Program-made: the position numbers and the translations under genes
Notes under the pieces: model-generated
What the model was told of the DNA's origin: nothing
Databases searched by the model: none
What the model saw: only the letters and a program-made list of their open reading frames with translations
Assembly (NCBI GenBank): GCA_048268105.1
Contig: JBLWWH010000052.1
Span: 1-5,199 of the forward strand
Source: Profundicola sp048268105
GTDB taxonomy: Bacteria; Bacteroidota; Bacteroidia; Flavobacteriales; Weeksellaceae
Reading direction: 5' to 3'
DNA: 5,199 bases
In this document: positions 1-5,114 of the stretch, in pieces
How the letters are laid out: the number at the start of each line of letters is the position of its first letter
Numbering within the stretch: position 1 is the stretch's first letter

Positions 1-1
1 T

Positions 2-178
2 GCGCAGCTAGAGCAGACTACTTCCGACGCCTTCGATAAGCAGGATTCAGAGAGAGACGAACAAGCCATTGCTCTTTACCGCCCCATCCAAAGCCAGCTA
101 CGCTTGATTGCCGCACAGCTAGGCTCTCTTGGTGAAGCCGCCAATCGCTTAACGGAGGCACCGGGAGAAACTGCCTAG
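2..178 (+). CDS. C-terminal end of an unrecognised protein (5' end outside window)
   Basis: One reading frame is open from the window edge to a TAG at 176-178 and gives 58 residues. The peptide is hydrophilic and looks helical, rich in Gln, Glu and Ala, and ends in LGEAANRLTEAPGETA. There is no hydrophobic or membrane segment. I do not recognise the family. The region is more GC-rich than the restriction genes, so it probably belongs to the host or carrier-element backbone. The last codons overlap the left copy of the 28-bp direct repeat, which recurs at 5087-5114. The 3' end of this gene could therefore be the point at which the island was inserted. That it is a real gene is inferred from the uninterrupted frame and residue composition only; the start is missing. 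Confidence 0.5.
   Translation, partial: AQLEQTTSDAFDKQDSERDEQAIALYRPIQSQLRLIAAQLGSLGEAANRLTEAPGETA
126..153 (+). repeat. Left copy of 28-bp direct repeat flanking the R-M island
   Basis: The 28 bases here are identical and in the same orientation to 5087-5114, and a weaker match continues about 15 bases further right. This copy lies in the 3' end of the partial coding sequence and encodes the segment LGEAANRL. A 28-bp exact match does not occur by chance in 5 kb. It may be an integration duplicate (att-like), a recombination footprint, or a copy of a dispersed repeat. Confidence 0.85.
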
Positions 179-201
179 AGTGCGCAAGCCAGCGCCCAGA
201 C

Positions 202-615
202 GGTACGCCCTATTTTTAGAAGGTTTCAAAAGTAGAGCTCAGGCCACAGCGGCCAGCTTCTGTTTCAGGTGTAACCCCTTCCAGCCCCATACTAGGGCAC
301 TCGTTATTGTAGTCCAAGAGCCAGCGAGCGGCATAACCTTAACTTCTTCCATACTTTCGAACAGATATTGGGCTAACTAGCCGTGGTACACAGTTCGATT
401 GTAGCGTTCTATATACACATTTTACTGGGGCTTTCCCGGCTGAATAAACATGAGCTTAATACCCCGAATCTCCATCCATACCGATAGCTTACCGCTGATA
501 TATTCCGGTTCGTTATCACACCGAACAGAGAGCGGCTTACCCCACTATTCAATGCTCTGGCCTAGCGCCCGGATAACTCGCTCGGCAAGTAACAAAATAT
601 CAACTTTGGGTACCA
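202..615 (-). mobile_element. Degenerate IS3-family insertion sequence, 3' end only
   Basis: Read on the minus strand, this stretch carries the C-terminal half of an IS3-type OrfB. It is followed, past the stop at 239-241, by a short tail (238 down to about 202) resembling the terminal region of such elements, with a run of A on the minus strand shortly before a GGTA-type end on the plus strand. The outer boundary near 200-202 is a guess from this resemblance. The rest of the element (OrfA, the N-terminal part of OrfB, the other terminus) is absent, so it is a non-mobile relic. It lies between the left flanking sequence and the methyltransferase gene. Confidence 0.65.
239..615 (-). pseudogene. 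IS3-family transposase (OrfB) fragment, integrase catalytic domain, degenerate
   Basis: The minus-strand translation gives recognisable rve/DDE integrase blocks in order: LLLAERVIRALGQSIE, then GKPLSVRCDNEPEYISGKLS (second catalytic Asp in the CDNxPEYISG block), then FIQPGKPQ, then YIERYNRTVYHG (catalytic Glu in IERYN), then LAQYLFES, and near the end a YNNE-type block and KQKLAAVA followed by TGA. The frame is broken by in-frame stops after QSIE, after GKPQ and after VYHG, and by frameshifts between the LAQYLFES and KQKLA blocks. The N-terminal HTH region and first catalytic Asp are missing. No functional product is expected. The family call rests on the order and spacing of these blocks. 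Confidence 0.8.
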
Positions 616-666
616 AGACCCTCACTAAATTGGTCTTAAAAAATTAAATCTTCAAAATCATTTAAA

Positions 667-693
667 TTCAGTAACTTACAACTATACACTGAA
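667..693 (-). terminator. Weak hairpin downstream of the methyltransferase gene
   Basis: TTCAGT at 667-672 and ACTGAA at 688-693 form a 6-bp perfect inverted repeat with a 15-base loop. Read on the minus strand, it is followed by a T-rich stretch (TTTAAATGATTTT). It lies about 45 bases beyond the methyltransferase stop codon and may end that transcript. The stem is short and AT-rich, so this is tentative. Confidence 0.3.
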
Positions 694-717
694 AACTATT
701 GCAGCATAGAAAACCAA

Positions 718-740
718 TTAAAAAATGAATTATTTTTTAA
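718..740. repeat. All-AT inverted repeat overlapping the methyltransferase stop codon
   Basis: TTAAAAAAT (718-726) and ATTTTTTAA (732-740) are a perfect 9-bp inverted repeat with a 5-base loop. The right arm includes the TAA stop of the methyltransferase gene. With only A-T pairs it would be a weak terminator, though its T tract could contribute to termination in either direction. Confidence 0.4.
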
Positions 741-1987
741 CTCATGGCTCTATCAATATCATTTAGCAACCTCACTAACGAGTAACCAAGGGCTCGTGCC
801 ATATTTACTGGCACTGCATTTCCAATTTGCTTGTAAGCAGCATTTTTTGATCCTTTGAACTCCCAATTGTCAGGAAATGTTTGAATACGTGCATACTCGC
901 GTATTTGTAGTGGACGAGTTTCTGTAGGATGACAACGCTCTGTCTGCTTTTGCGCAGGAGAAGTTGTCAGAGTTAAGCTAGGCTCATCTAATGATAAACG
1001 ACGCGCCATACCTGTTTTACCTCCACCTAGAAAGTAACTTCCCCCCATATATTCACGCTGTAACTTATCAGGCAAATCTCGCCAATATCCTCCTTGAGGG
1101 ACTTGAGCCATAATTTCTTTCTTACGTTGCGGGTATTCTTGACCAGGAGATTCAGGTACATCTGTATCATAAAGTTCTCCCGCGTAGAATGCATCACGGA
1201 GAGTCATTACACGTTTGTAAGGAGATGGCCAATGAAATTCGACTTTATCTGCCAAATCCTTTCTAATCCCGACTAATATTAACCTTTCACGTTTCTGTGG
1301 CACTTTATAAAAAATTGCCTTTAGAACTCGTGGCTCAACTAACTCATATCCAAGCTCATCAATAACATTTTTTATAGTTTCAAGCGTACGACCATTATCA
1401 TGAGTAAACAAAGCTCTAACATTTTCTGCAAGAAAAACTTTTGGCTGAGTTTCTTTTATCGCTCTAGCCATTTCAAAGAACAGTGTCCCTCGCGTATCTT
1501 CAAATCCTAGGTTTTTCCCAGCATAGGAAAATGCTTGGCATGGAAATCCACCCGTTAAGACATCAACTTCTTCTTGAATTGACGTGAAATCAATTTTCGC
1601 AATATCCCCTTCAACGACATTCCAACTAGGTCGATTGTGACGCAAAGTGCTACAAGCATGCTTATCCATCTCATTTAACAATATATTTTTAAGTCCAGCT
1701 TGCTCCATACCGATAGCTAAGCCTCCACCACCCGCAAATAATTCAATAAGACTGAACTTTCGAATAGGTTTTAACATATGCTCCTCATTCCAAGGGCTTT
1801 GAAGCATAGTTTTAATTTCAGGTAAGTGCATTACTTCACAGAGAGGTATCTGTTCTTTGCTTGAACATTTTTTTATCTCGCCACGCTTAATTCTTGCATT
1901 AATTGTTGCTTTTGATTGAGAGAGAATGTCTGCAAGAACCTCAATACTATAATAATTTTCATTTTTTTTATCTTGGACATCAAACAT
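737..1987 (-). CDS. DNA (cytosine-5) methyltransferase of a Type II R-M system, probably GGNCC-specific (M.Eco47II-like)
   Basis: This enzyme transfers a methyl group from S-adenosylmethionine to C5 of cytosine in the recognition site, shielding host DNA from the partner endonucleases. The 416-residue product has the standard C5-methyltransferase blocks in order: FAGGGGLAIG (motif I, 84-93), GGFPCQAFS with catalytic Cys150 (motif IV), ENV 188-190 (motif VI, Glu188), QKRER 231-235 (motif VIII), a target-recognition region at roughly 255-330, PSLTLTTSP (motif IX, about 336-344) and GNAVP 389-393 (motif X). Residues 1-75 precede the catalytic domain; 12-40 read as a helix-turn-helix (YYSIEVLADILSQSKATINA). 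I chose the ATG at 1987-1985 because GGAGG at 1998-1994 sits 6 bases upstream. An in-frame start at 2194 would add 69 residues running through the promoter and the IS relic, which is implausible. The length matches the roughly 417 residues I recall for M.Eco47II. Specificity is inferred from the Eco47II-type neighbour. The gene diverges from that nuclease gene. Confidence 0.93.
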   Translation of the reverse strand: MFDVQDKKNENYYSIEVLADILSQSKATINARIKRGEIKKCSSKEQIPLCEVMHLPEIKTMLQSPWNEEHMLKPIRKFSLIELFAGGGGLAIGMEQAGLKNILLNEMDKHACSTLRHNRPSWNVVEGDIAKIDFTSIQEEVDVLTGGFPCQAFSYAGKNLGFEDTRGTLFFEMARAIKETQPKVFLAENVRALFTHDNGRTLETIKNVIDELGYELVEPRVLKAIFYKVPQKRERLILVGIRKDLADKVEFHWPSPYKRVMTLRDAFYAGELYDTDVPESPGQEYPQRKKEIMAQVPQGGYWRDLPDKLQREYMGGSYFLGGGKTGMARRLSLDEPSLTLTTSPAQKQTERCHPTETRPLQIREYARIQTFPDNWEFKGSKNAAYKQIGNAVPVNMARALGYSLVRLLNDIDRAMS

Positions 1988-1993
1988 ATGACG

Positions 1994-1998
1994 CCTCC
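1994..1998 (-). promoter_or_regulatory. Ribosome binding site deciding the methyltransferase start
   Basis: GGAGG on the minus strand lies 6 bases ahead of the ATG at 1987-1985. It is the only strong Shine-Dalgarno near an in-frame start, so it argues for the 416-residue protein rather than the longer open frame starting at 2194. Confidence 0.85.
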
Positions 1999-2021
1999 AT
2001 TTTGCTGGCCAATACTGTTTT

Positions 2022-2050
2022 AATATACAGCATACGATACTAAAGGTCCA
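2022..2050 (-). promoter_or_regulatory. Putative methyltransferase promoter; -35 box contains a GGNCC site
   Basis: On the minus strand TGGACC (2050-2045) is a 4-of-6 match to a sigma-70 -35 box. It is followed after exactly 17 bases by TATATT (2027-2022), a 5-of-6 match to a -10 box. Transcription would begin near 2015, giving a leader of about 28 bases before the ATG with the GGAGG inside it. The -35 box includes GGACC (GGTCC on the plus strand, 2045-2049), an instance of the sequence this methyltransferase probably modifies. Promoter function is inferred from sequence only. Confidence 0.55.
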
Positions 2051-2075
2051 GCATTTTAACTGTTTTTTTTTGCAT

Positions 2076-2085
2076 ATCCTAGGAT
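2076..2085. repeat. 10-bp perfect palindrome upstream of the methyltransferase promoter
   Basis: ATCCTAGGAT is a perfect palindrome about 25 bases upstream of the putative -35 box, next to a run of nine T residues (2062-2071 region). It could bind a dimeric regulator, but it may also be chance or part of the decayed insertion sequence. No function is shown. Confidence 0.25.
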
Positions 2086-2128
2086 GACCTCTCCTCTGCC
2101 AGCTAGACGTGATGGATTGAAAATCACC

Positions 2129-2497
2129 GAAAGCGAGGCTAGCAGAGCTGAGCATGTTGATGACTGACAGTCGTCCACGAGTGAGCAATGACACCTCATA
2201 CTCGGAAGCGCTGTTCCGCAGCCATCAAATATTGCCCGGCATGGCTCACAAAAAGCTTCGCATTACTGAGTGCGGTAAGGGAATGAATGCTAACGTTCGA
2301 GCAGGCTTACACGAGCAACATCTTCACAGTGGTATCACACAACCTGACCGGTATCGTGGCCTAGATCGTGAACGCCTTCAGTACCGCAAAGCGGTGTATG
2401 AAAGCGCGAAGCATCAACGTCCGCAATACTGGTTGAGTCTCACACAAACTGGGAGGCAATCAACTCAGTATCGCTCAAAATGGGAAAAGTGCACTAA
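2129..2497 (+). pseudogene. Second IS3-family transposase (OrfB) remnant, C-terminal part, multiple frameshifts
   Basis: The plus strand encodes SRPRVSNDTSYSEALFR (about 2167-2217), a signature of IS3-type OrfB proteins around the catalytic Glu (YSEALFR). It is followed in shifting frames by KSFALLSAVRE, then HLHSGI, then RKAVYESAKHQRPQYW, and, after a one-base deletion near 2445, NWEAINSVSLKMGKVH with TAA at 2495-2497. These correspond in order to the C-terminal third of such transposases (HSGI, AVYEAAK..PERW, TRNW..VSLNP). At least two frameshifts and an internal TGA make it inactive, and everything before the last catalytic segment is missing. Its subgroup motifs differ from the 239-615 fragment and its orientation is opposite, so the two are not halves of one element. 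It lies between the divergent methyltransferase and nuclease genes. Confidence 0.8.
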
Positions 2498-2922
2498 ATC
2501 GAGTCTAATAAACAGGCTGCTTAAGTGCAGCCATTTGGAAAACTGGGTTGAAAATCACCACTGAGCGTCGGTATTTTAACCATTGTGTACCACAACATCC
2601 TGTGTTTGCTCACTTTTATTGGCTTATTCAGACATTGACTATTGCCTAGATTGTGCGACTGGACTTAAACTCATCCTGTCGTCATGGAGAGCTATCGTTA
2701 ACTTTAGGTTGTTAAACTTTAAACACTGAAGATTATAAAAATACGAATATTTATCTTCTCATTTTGAGAATTCTTAAACTCTAAAAATTATCATAATAAA
2801 TAATTGACTACCTCACTCTAAAGAACAATACAAAGGAAACATTAAGGCAGGTATACTAGCAGTTAAATCAACAAATCAACCTCGTATTTTCAATCACAGG
2901 ACATTATAAAAGGCAATTAAAA
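2498..2922. other. Intergenic leader upstream of the Eco47II-type nuclease; no gene seen
   Basis: Neither strand shows a convincing coding region here. Bases 2498-2700 have moderate GC and may contain the end of the IS remnant or older flanking DNA. Bases 2705-2922 are strongly AT-rich and form the upstream region of the nuclease gene. GTTAACTTT and GTTAAACTTT (about 2697-2720) form an imperfect direct repeat. I see no small controller-protein gene and no canonical C-box pair. Confidence 0.5.
2804..2857 (+). promoter_or_regulatory. Candidate promoter elements for the Eco47II-type nuclease gene
   Basis: TTGACT (2804-2809) is a 5-of-6 match to a -35 box, but the hexamer 17 bases downstream (AATACA, 2827-2832) is a poor -10. 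TATACT (2852-2857) is a 5-of-6 match to a -10 box but has only a weak -35 partner (TACAAA). Either would give a leader of roughly 60-85 bases before the ATG at 2923. The mismatch of strong and weak halves suggests a weak or activator-dependent promoter, which would suit a nuclease gene. This is inference. Confidence 0.35.
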
Positions 2923-3657
2923 ATGAATTCATTTAACAGAAATAAATTAAAAGAAGCTATTAGCGGTAGTATTTGTAGAGTTTATAAGGCACAAATTAAC
3001 GCTCCAGATATTTATCGAAATACTTTGGACTGTTTTTCTGCCGCAATAGATTCTGTATCTCAAGGAATTAGCTTAGATGAATGGGTTCATCAAGAGAAAG
3101 AAAGGCAAGTGCAAAAAACTAAACAAAATGCAATCGGCTCATTGCACGAAGAAGTAATGGGGTCAATCGAGGGAGTGGATAATCTCGCAGTAGGAAACTT
3201 AATTGATATTGTATGCCACAATAAGAAAATTCTTGCTGAAGTAAAAAACAAGTACAACACAACCAAAGGGAATCATAAAGTATCTATTTATAGAGATTTG
3301 GCCAAAGCTATTGAGAAAAACCCTGGGTATATAGGTTATTACGTTGAAGTATTGCCTAAAAATTGTTCTATTTACAACGAACCTTTCACTCCTTCCGACA
3401 ATCAAACTGGCACTCGTTTACCGCTAAGGGAAGATATTAGAAAAATTGACGGTCGGTCATTTTACGAAATACTAACTGGTCAACCTTATGCTATTGATGA
3501 ACTATATAAAGAGCTACCAAGTCTTGTAGCTGAGATCATAAATGAAAACTTTGAAACATCATTGGACTCAAGAAAAGTAAGCTCATCAGATTCATTTACA
3601 ATAAACTTTATCAAAGCATATGGAAAAAACAGTGCTGACTACTTTATTAAAAAATAA
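2923..3657 (+). CDS. Type II restriction endonuclease, Eco47II family (predicted GGNCC)
   Basis: The 244-residue product resembles Eco47II-type restriction endonucleases, which cut double-stranded DNA at GGNCC. The family core is visible: a helix with KQNAIGSLHEEVMGSI (67-82), then NLIDIVCHNKKILAEVKNKY (92-111), which fits a PD-(D/E)XK site with Asp95, Glu106 and Lys108, directly followed by NTTKGNHKVSIYRDLAKAI (112-130), a very characteristic stretch. No signal peptide or membrane segment is seen, so it should be cytoplasmic. Length is close to the roughly 240 residues I recall for Eco47II, so it looks intact. The start ATG at 2923 has a modest AAAAGG 9 bases upstream. The gene diverges from the methyltransferase gene, separated by about 935 bp containing an IS3 relic, and converges with the second nuclease gene. 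The coding region is very AT-rich. Family call is strong; cleavage specificity is inherited from the family and not proven. Confidence 0.87.
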   Translation: MNSFNRNKLKEAISGSICRVYKAQINAPDIYRNTLDCFSAAIDSVSQGISLDEWVHQEKERQVQKTKQNAIGSLHEEVMGSIEGVDNLAVGNLIDIVCHNKKILAEVKNKYNTTKGNHKVSIYRDLAKAIEKNPGYIGYYVEVLPKNCSIYNEPFTPSDNQTGTRLPLREDIRKIDGRSFYEILTGQPYAIDELYKELPSLVAEIINENFETSLDSRKVSSSDSFTINFIKAYGKNSADYFIKK

Positions 3658-3751
3658 AAGCACTAGCCTAAAACACTCTAAACGGTTTTTGGTATCAGGA
3701 TATACATACCTAAACACTTTTTAGAAGAATCCTCTAAAATAAAAAAACAGA

Positions 3752-3807
3752 CTAAAGCTAAATTATCAACACTACTATTTAGAAGACTGAGGATAAAATA
3801 GCTTTAG
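3752..3807. repeat. Long imperfect inverted repeat between the two nuclease genes
   Basis: The 16-base arms 3752-3767 and 3792-3807 pair at 14 of 16 positions, with a perfect outer 9 bp (CTAAAGCTA / TAGCTTTAG) and a 24-base loop. It lies about 95 bases after the Eco47II-type stop and about 65 before the stop of the convergent gene. It could fold in either transcript and protect 3' ends or help termination. No T tract follows, so it is not a classical terminator by itself. Confidence 0.5.
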
Positions 3808-3818
3808 AGATATTCAAG

Positions 3819-3839
3819 AGCGCTCTTTAATTGAGCGCT
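3819..3839. terminator. Hairpin between convergent nuclease genes, possible terminator
   Basis: AGCGCTC (3819-3825) and GAGCGCT (3833-3839) are perfect inverted repeats around the loop TTTAATT. The stem can extend by a G-T and an A-T pair. It is the most GC-rich spot in the intergenic region. On the minus strand it is preceded by TTTTTTCGTCA rather than followed by T, and on the plus strand only two T follow, so intrinsic termination would be modest. Its position between two gene ends supports a bidirectional stop. Confidence 0.45.
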
Positions 3840-3871
3840 TTGACGAAAAAAGCAGAATCCATATACAATAA

Positions 3872-4702
3872 TCACAACTTATCAACGTTTATTTCACTTT
3901 TGGGAGGTTCAAAAACATAACTAAACCTCTTACCGAAATCTTTTTTACCTAGATTTTCAAAGGCTTTAAAAATAATCTTGGTTGTACCCCTTCTTCCTAA
4001 CAGAAAATCCCAAAATTCATCTCCAACTCTAGCTTCCACACCAGGTATTAAGGGTGATACTTTACCCTTTTCTTTGACCCAAAAATTAGTTTCATGAGGA
4101 TTGAATGGGAAGGCTAATATTGGGTTTACATGACTATTAGCGTCCTGCAAAATTTGATAACAAATCCAATTCAGTTGATTTGTGAGAAATTTTGGGCCAC
4201 CACCTGCATTAATTTGATTTGTTTTTATATCAATTAAATAATGAACCTCATTCTTTGAAAGCCAAACATCTACTCCCTCACCTTTAGGCATTGCCTGCAT
4301 TACGACATTAGCAGTCAAATCATAGTTATTAATTAAAGCTCGTGCCTCATCAACAAAGACCTTTATTCTAAGGCTATTGTCTTTCTTTTTCTTTGTTTCA
4401 AAATCTGAAATCATGTGCCTCAACTTATCAGGAATAATCGGAACTGATTTGTTAAATTTTTTTTCATCATGAACTATAAATCCATTTTCTTCAGCAAATT
4501 TTTTAGCAAGCGGTTCCCAAACCCTAGTTCCCATTGATGTTTCTAAACCACCAATTAAAGATCGTATCCTTCTTTCAGTTGGAAATATTAGATCCAACAC
4601 ATGGGTGACCTTAACTTCCTTATTTTTAAAGAACTGAGTAACAGAGCTCTCGACCGCATCCTCTATTAACTTACAAATTCTCGTCTCTTGCTCTGCATTC
4701 AT
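3872..4702 (-). CDS. Second Type II restriction endonuclease, TdeIII/MjaII-like (predicted GGNCC or a subset)
   Basis: The 276-residue product looks like a PD-(D/E)XK restriction enzyme of the TdeIII/MjaII type, a family known for GGNCC cleavage. The helical N-terminal half includes RSLIGGLETSMGTRVWEPLAKK (47-68). The catalytic core is GEGVDVWL (141-148, Asp145), then HYLIDIKTNQINAGGG (154-169, Asp158 and Lys160), spaced as in PD-DXK sites. ILAFPFNPHETNFW (195-208) and VGDEFWDFLLG (226-236) follow, also as expected for this family. No similarity to the Eco47II-type neighbour is evident beyond the shared catalytic pattern. I chose the ATG at 4702-4700 because AGGAG (4717-4713) lies 10 bases upstream and GAGG closer; the ATG at 4726, adding MADRRRGN, has no Shine-Dalgarno. 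No methyltransferase is adjacent, so host protection must come from the enzyme at 737-1987 or from elsewhere. It could instead be an Eco47I-like (GGWCC) nuclease; I cannot decide from memory of the families. Nuclease call fairly sure, exact family less so. Confidence 0.75.
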   Translation of the reverse strand: MNAEQETRICKLIEDAVESSVTQFFKNKEVKVTHVLDLIFPTERRIRSLIGGLETSMGTRVWEPLAKKFAEENGFIVHDEKKFNKSVPIIPDKLRHMISDFETKKKKDNSLRIKVFVDEARALINNYDLTANVVMQAMPKGEGVDVWLSKNEVHYLIDIKTNQINAGGGPKFLTNQLNWICYQILQDANSHVNPILAFPFNPHETNFWVKEKGKVSPLIPGVEARVGDEFWDFLLGRRGTTKIIFKAFENLGKKDFGKRFSYVFEPPKSEINVDKL

Positions 4703-4712
4703 ATTACCTCTT

Positions 4713-4717
4713 CTCCT
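4713..4717 (-). promoter_or_regulatory. Ribosome binding site supporting the downstream start of the second nuclease
   Basis: AGGAG on the minus strand is 10 bases ahead of the ATG at 4702-4700, with a further GAGG at 4710-4707. No such element precedes the upstream ATG at 4726, so the 276-residue form is preferred over the 284-residue form. Confidence 0.6.
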
Positions 4718-4726
4718 ATCAGCCAT

Positions 4727-5086
4727 TATTAATAACGATGAATTAAGTGATTGGATAAAATATCAATAGTATGTCGTTAATCCTAGAAACCTAGCTCTTT
4801 ATTTATCGTTGCAAGTACATCAAAAACCATGATTAAATATTGAGCTTGACTATACTGCGTAAAAAAACCGTATCAAAATGCTCAGCTATAAACCGCAAAC
4901 TTCGCTTTTCCATTAATCTTGCCTTGTCTGACCTCTGCTCATTACGTTAATCAAAGGTTCCATAAGTACGTTTTTTCATAGTCACTACATTATATTTATA
5001 GGATACGAGATACAGACAGCACCGAGATTCCCCTCTCGCCTGGAGCTTGAGATCACCTTGGAACCTAAGCCCCAAAGGTGCTTGCC
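4727..5086. other. Intergenic region right of the second nuclease; no convincing gene
   Basis: Bases 4727 to about 5000 are AT-rich and should hold the promoter of the minus-strand nuclease. TTGATA (4766-4761, 5-of-6 to a -35 box) is present, but the hexamer 17 bases on (ATTCAT) is poor. Open frames here are short and lack family similarity. From about 5001 the base composition rises in GC toward that of the left flank, so the right edge of the imported segment probably lies between about 4980 and 5087. Confidence 0.45.
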
Positions 5087-5114
5087 CTCTTGGTGAAGCC
5101 GCCAATCGCTTAAC
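5087..5114 (+). repeat. Right copy of 28-bp direct repeat flanking the R-M island
   Basis: This is identical to 126-153 in the same orientation, with a weaker match continuing to about 5128. In the frame equivalent to the left copy it reads LGEAANRLTETQGES and stops at TAA 5158-5160. The upstream residues in that frame do not resemble the left protein, and the frame is closed by a TAG at 4999-5001. Only the 3'-end segment is shared, which is the pattern expected if a piece of a gene end was duplicated on insertion, or if both are copies of a dispersed repeat. Nothing further is recognised from 5115 to the window end. Confidence 0.85.

Noticed and set aside
180..380. 66-residue plus-strand open frame
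   Set aside because: It overlaps the IS end and the antisense of the OrfB C-terminus, without a ribosome binding site or family similarity.
606..640. AAGACC...GGTCTT inverted repeat followed by a run of A
   Set aside because: The 6-bp stem has an 11-base loop and no T tract in the direction of the gene that would need it; not a credible terminator.
450..647. 65-residue plus-strand open frame
   Set aside because: It is antisense to the minus-strand IS3 transposase fragment, whose blocks are clearly recognisable; no independent support.
1094..1276. 60-residue plus-strand open frame inside the methyltransferase gene
   Set aside because: Antisense to well-conserved methyltransferase coding sequence; no start signal.
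1988..2194. 69-residue N-terminal extension of the methyltransferase open frame
   Set aside because: It runs through the putative promoter, the T-run and the second IS relic on the opposite strand, has no ribosome binding site at its start, and reads as low-quality protein. The GGAGG-preceded ATG at 1987 gives the usual family length.
3199..3405. 68-residue minus-strand open frame inside the Eco47II-type nuclease gene
   Set aside because: Antisense to the catalytic core of the nuclease; no start signal or similarity.
4780..4870. 29-codon minus-strand frame ending in MVFDVLATINKELGF upstream of the second nuclease
   Set aside because: The residues look protein-like and could be the tail of a lost gene, but the frame is too short, has no good start signal and matches no family I recognise.
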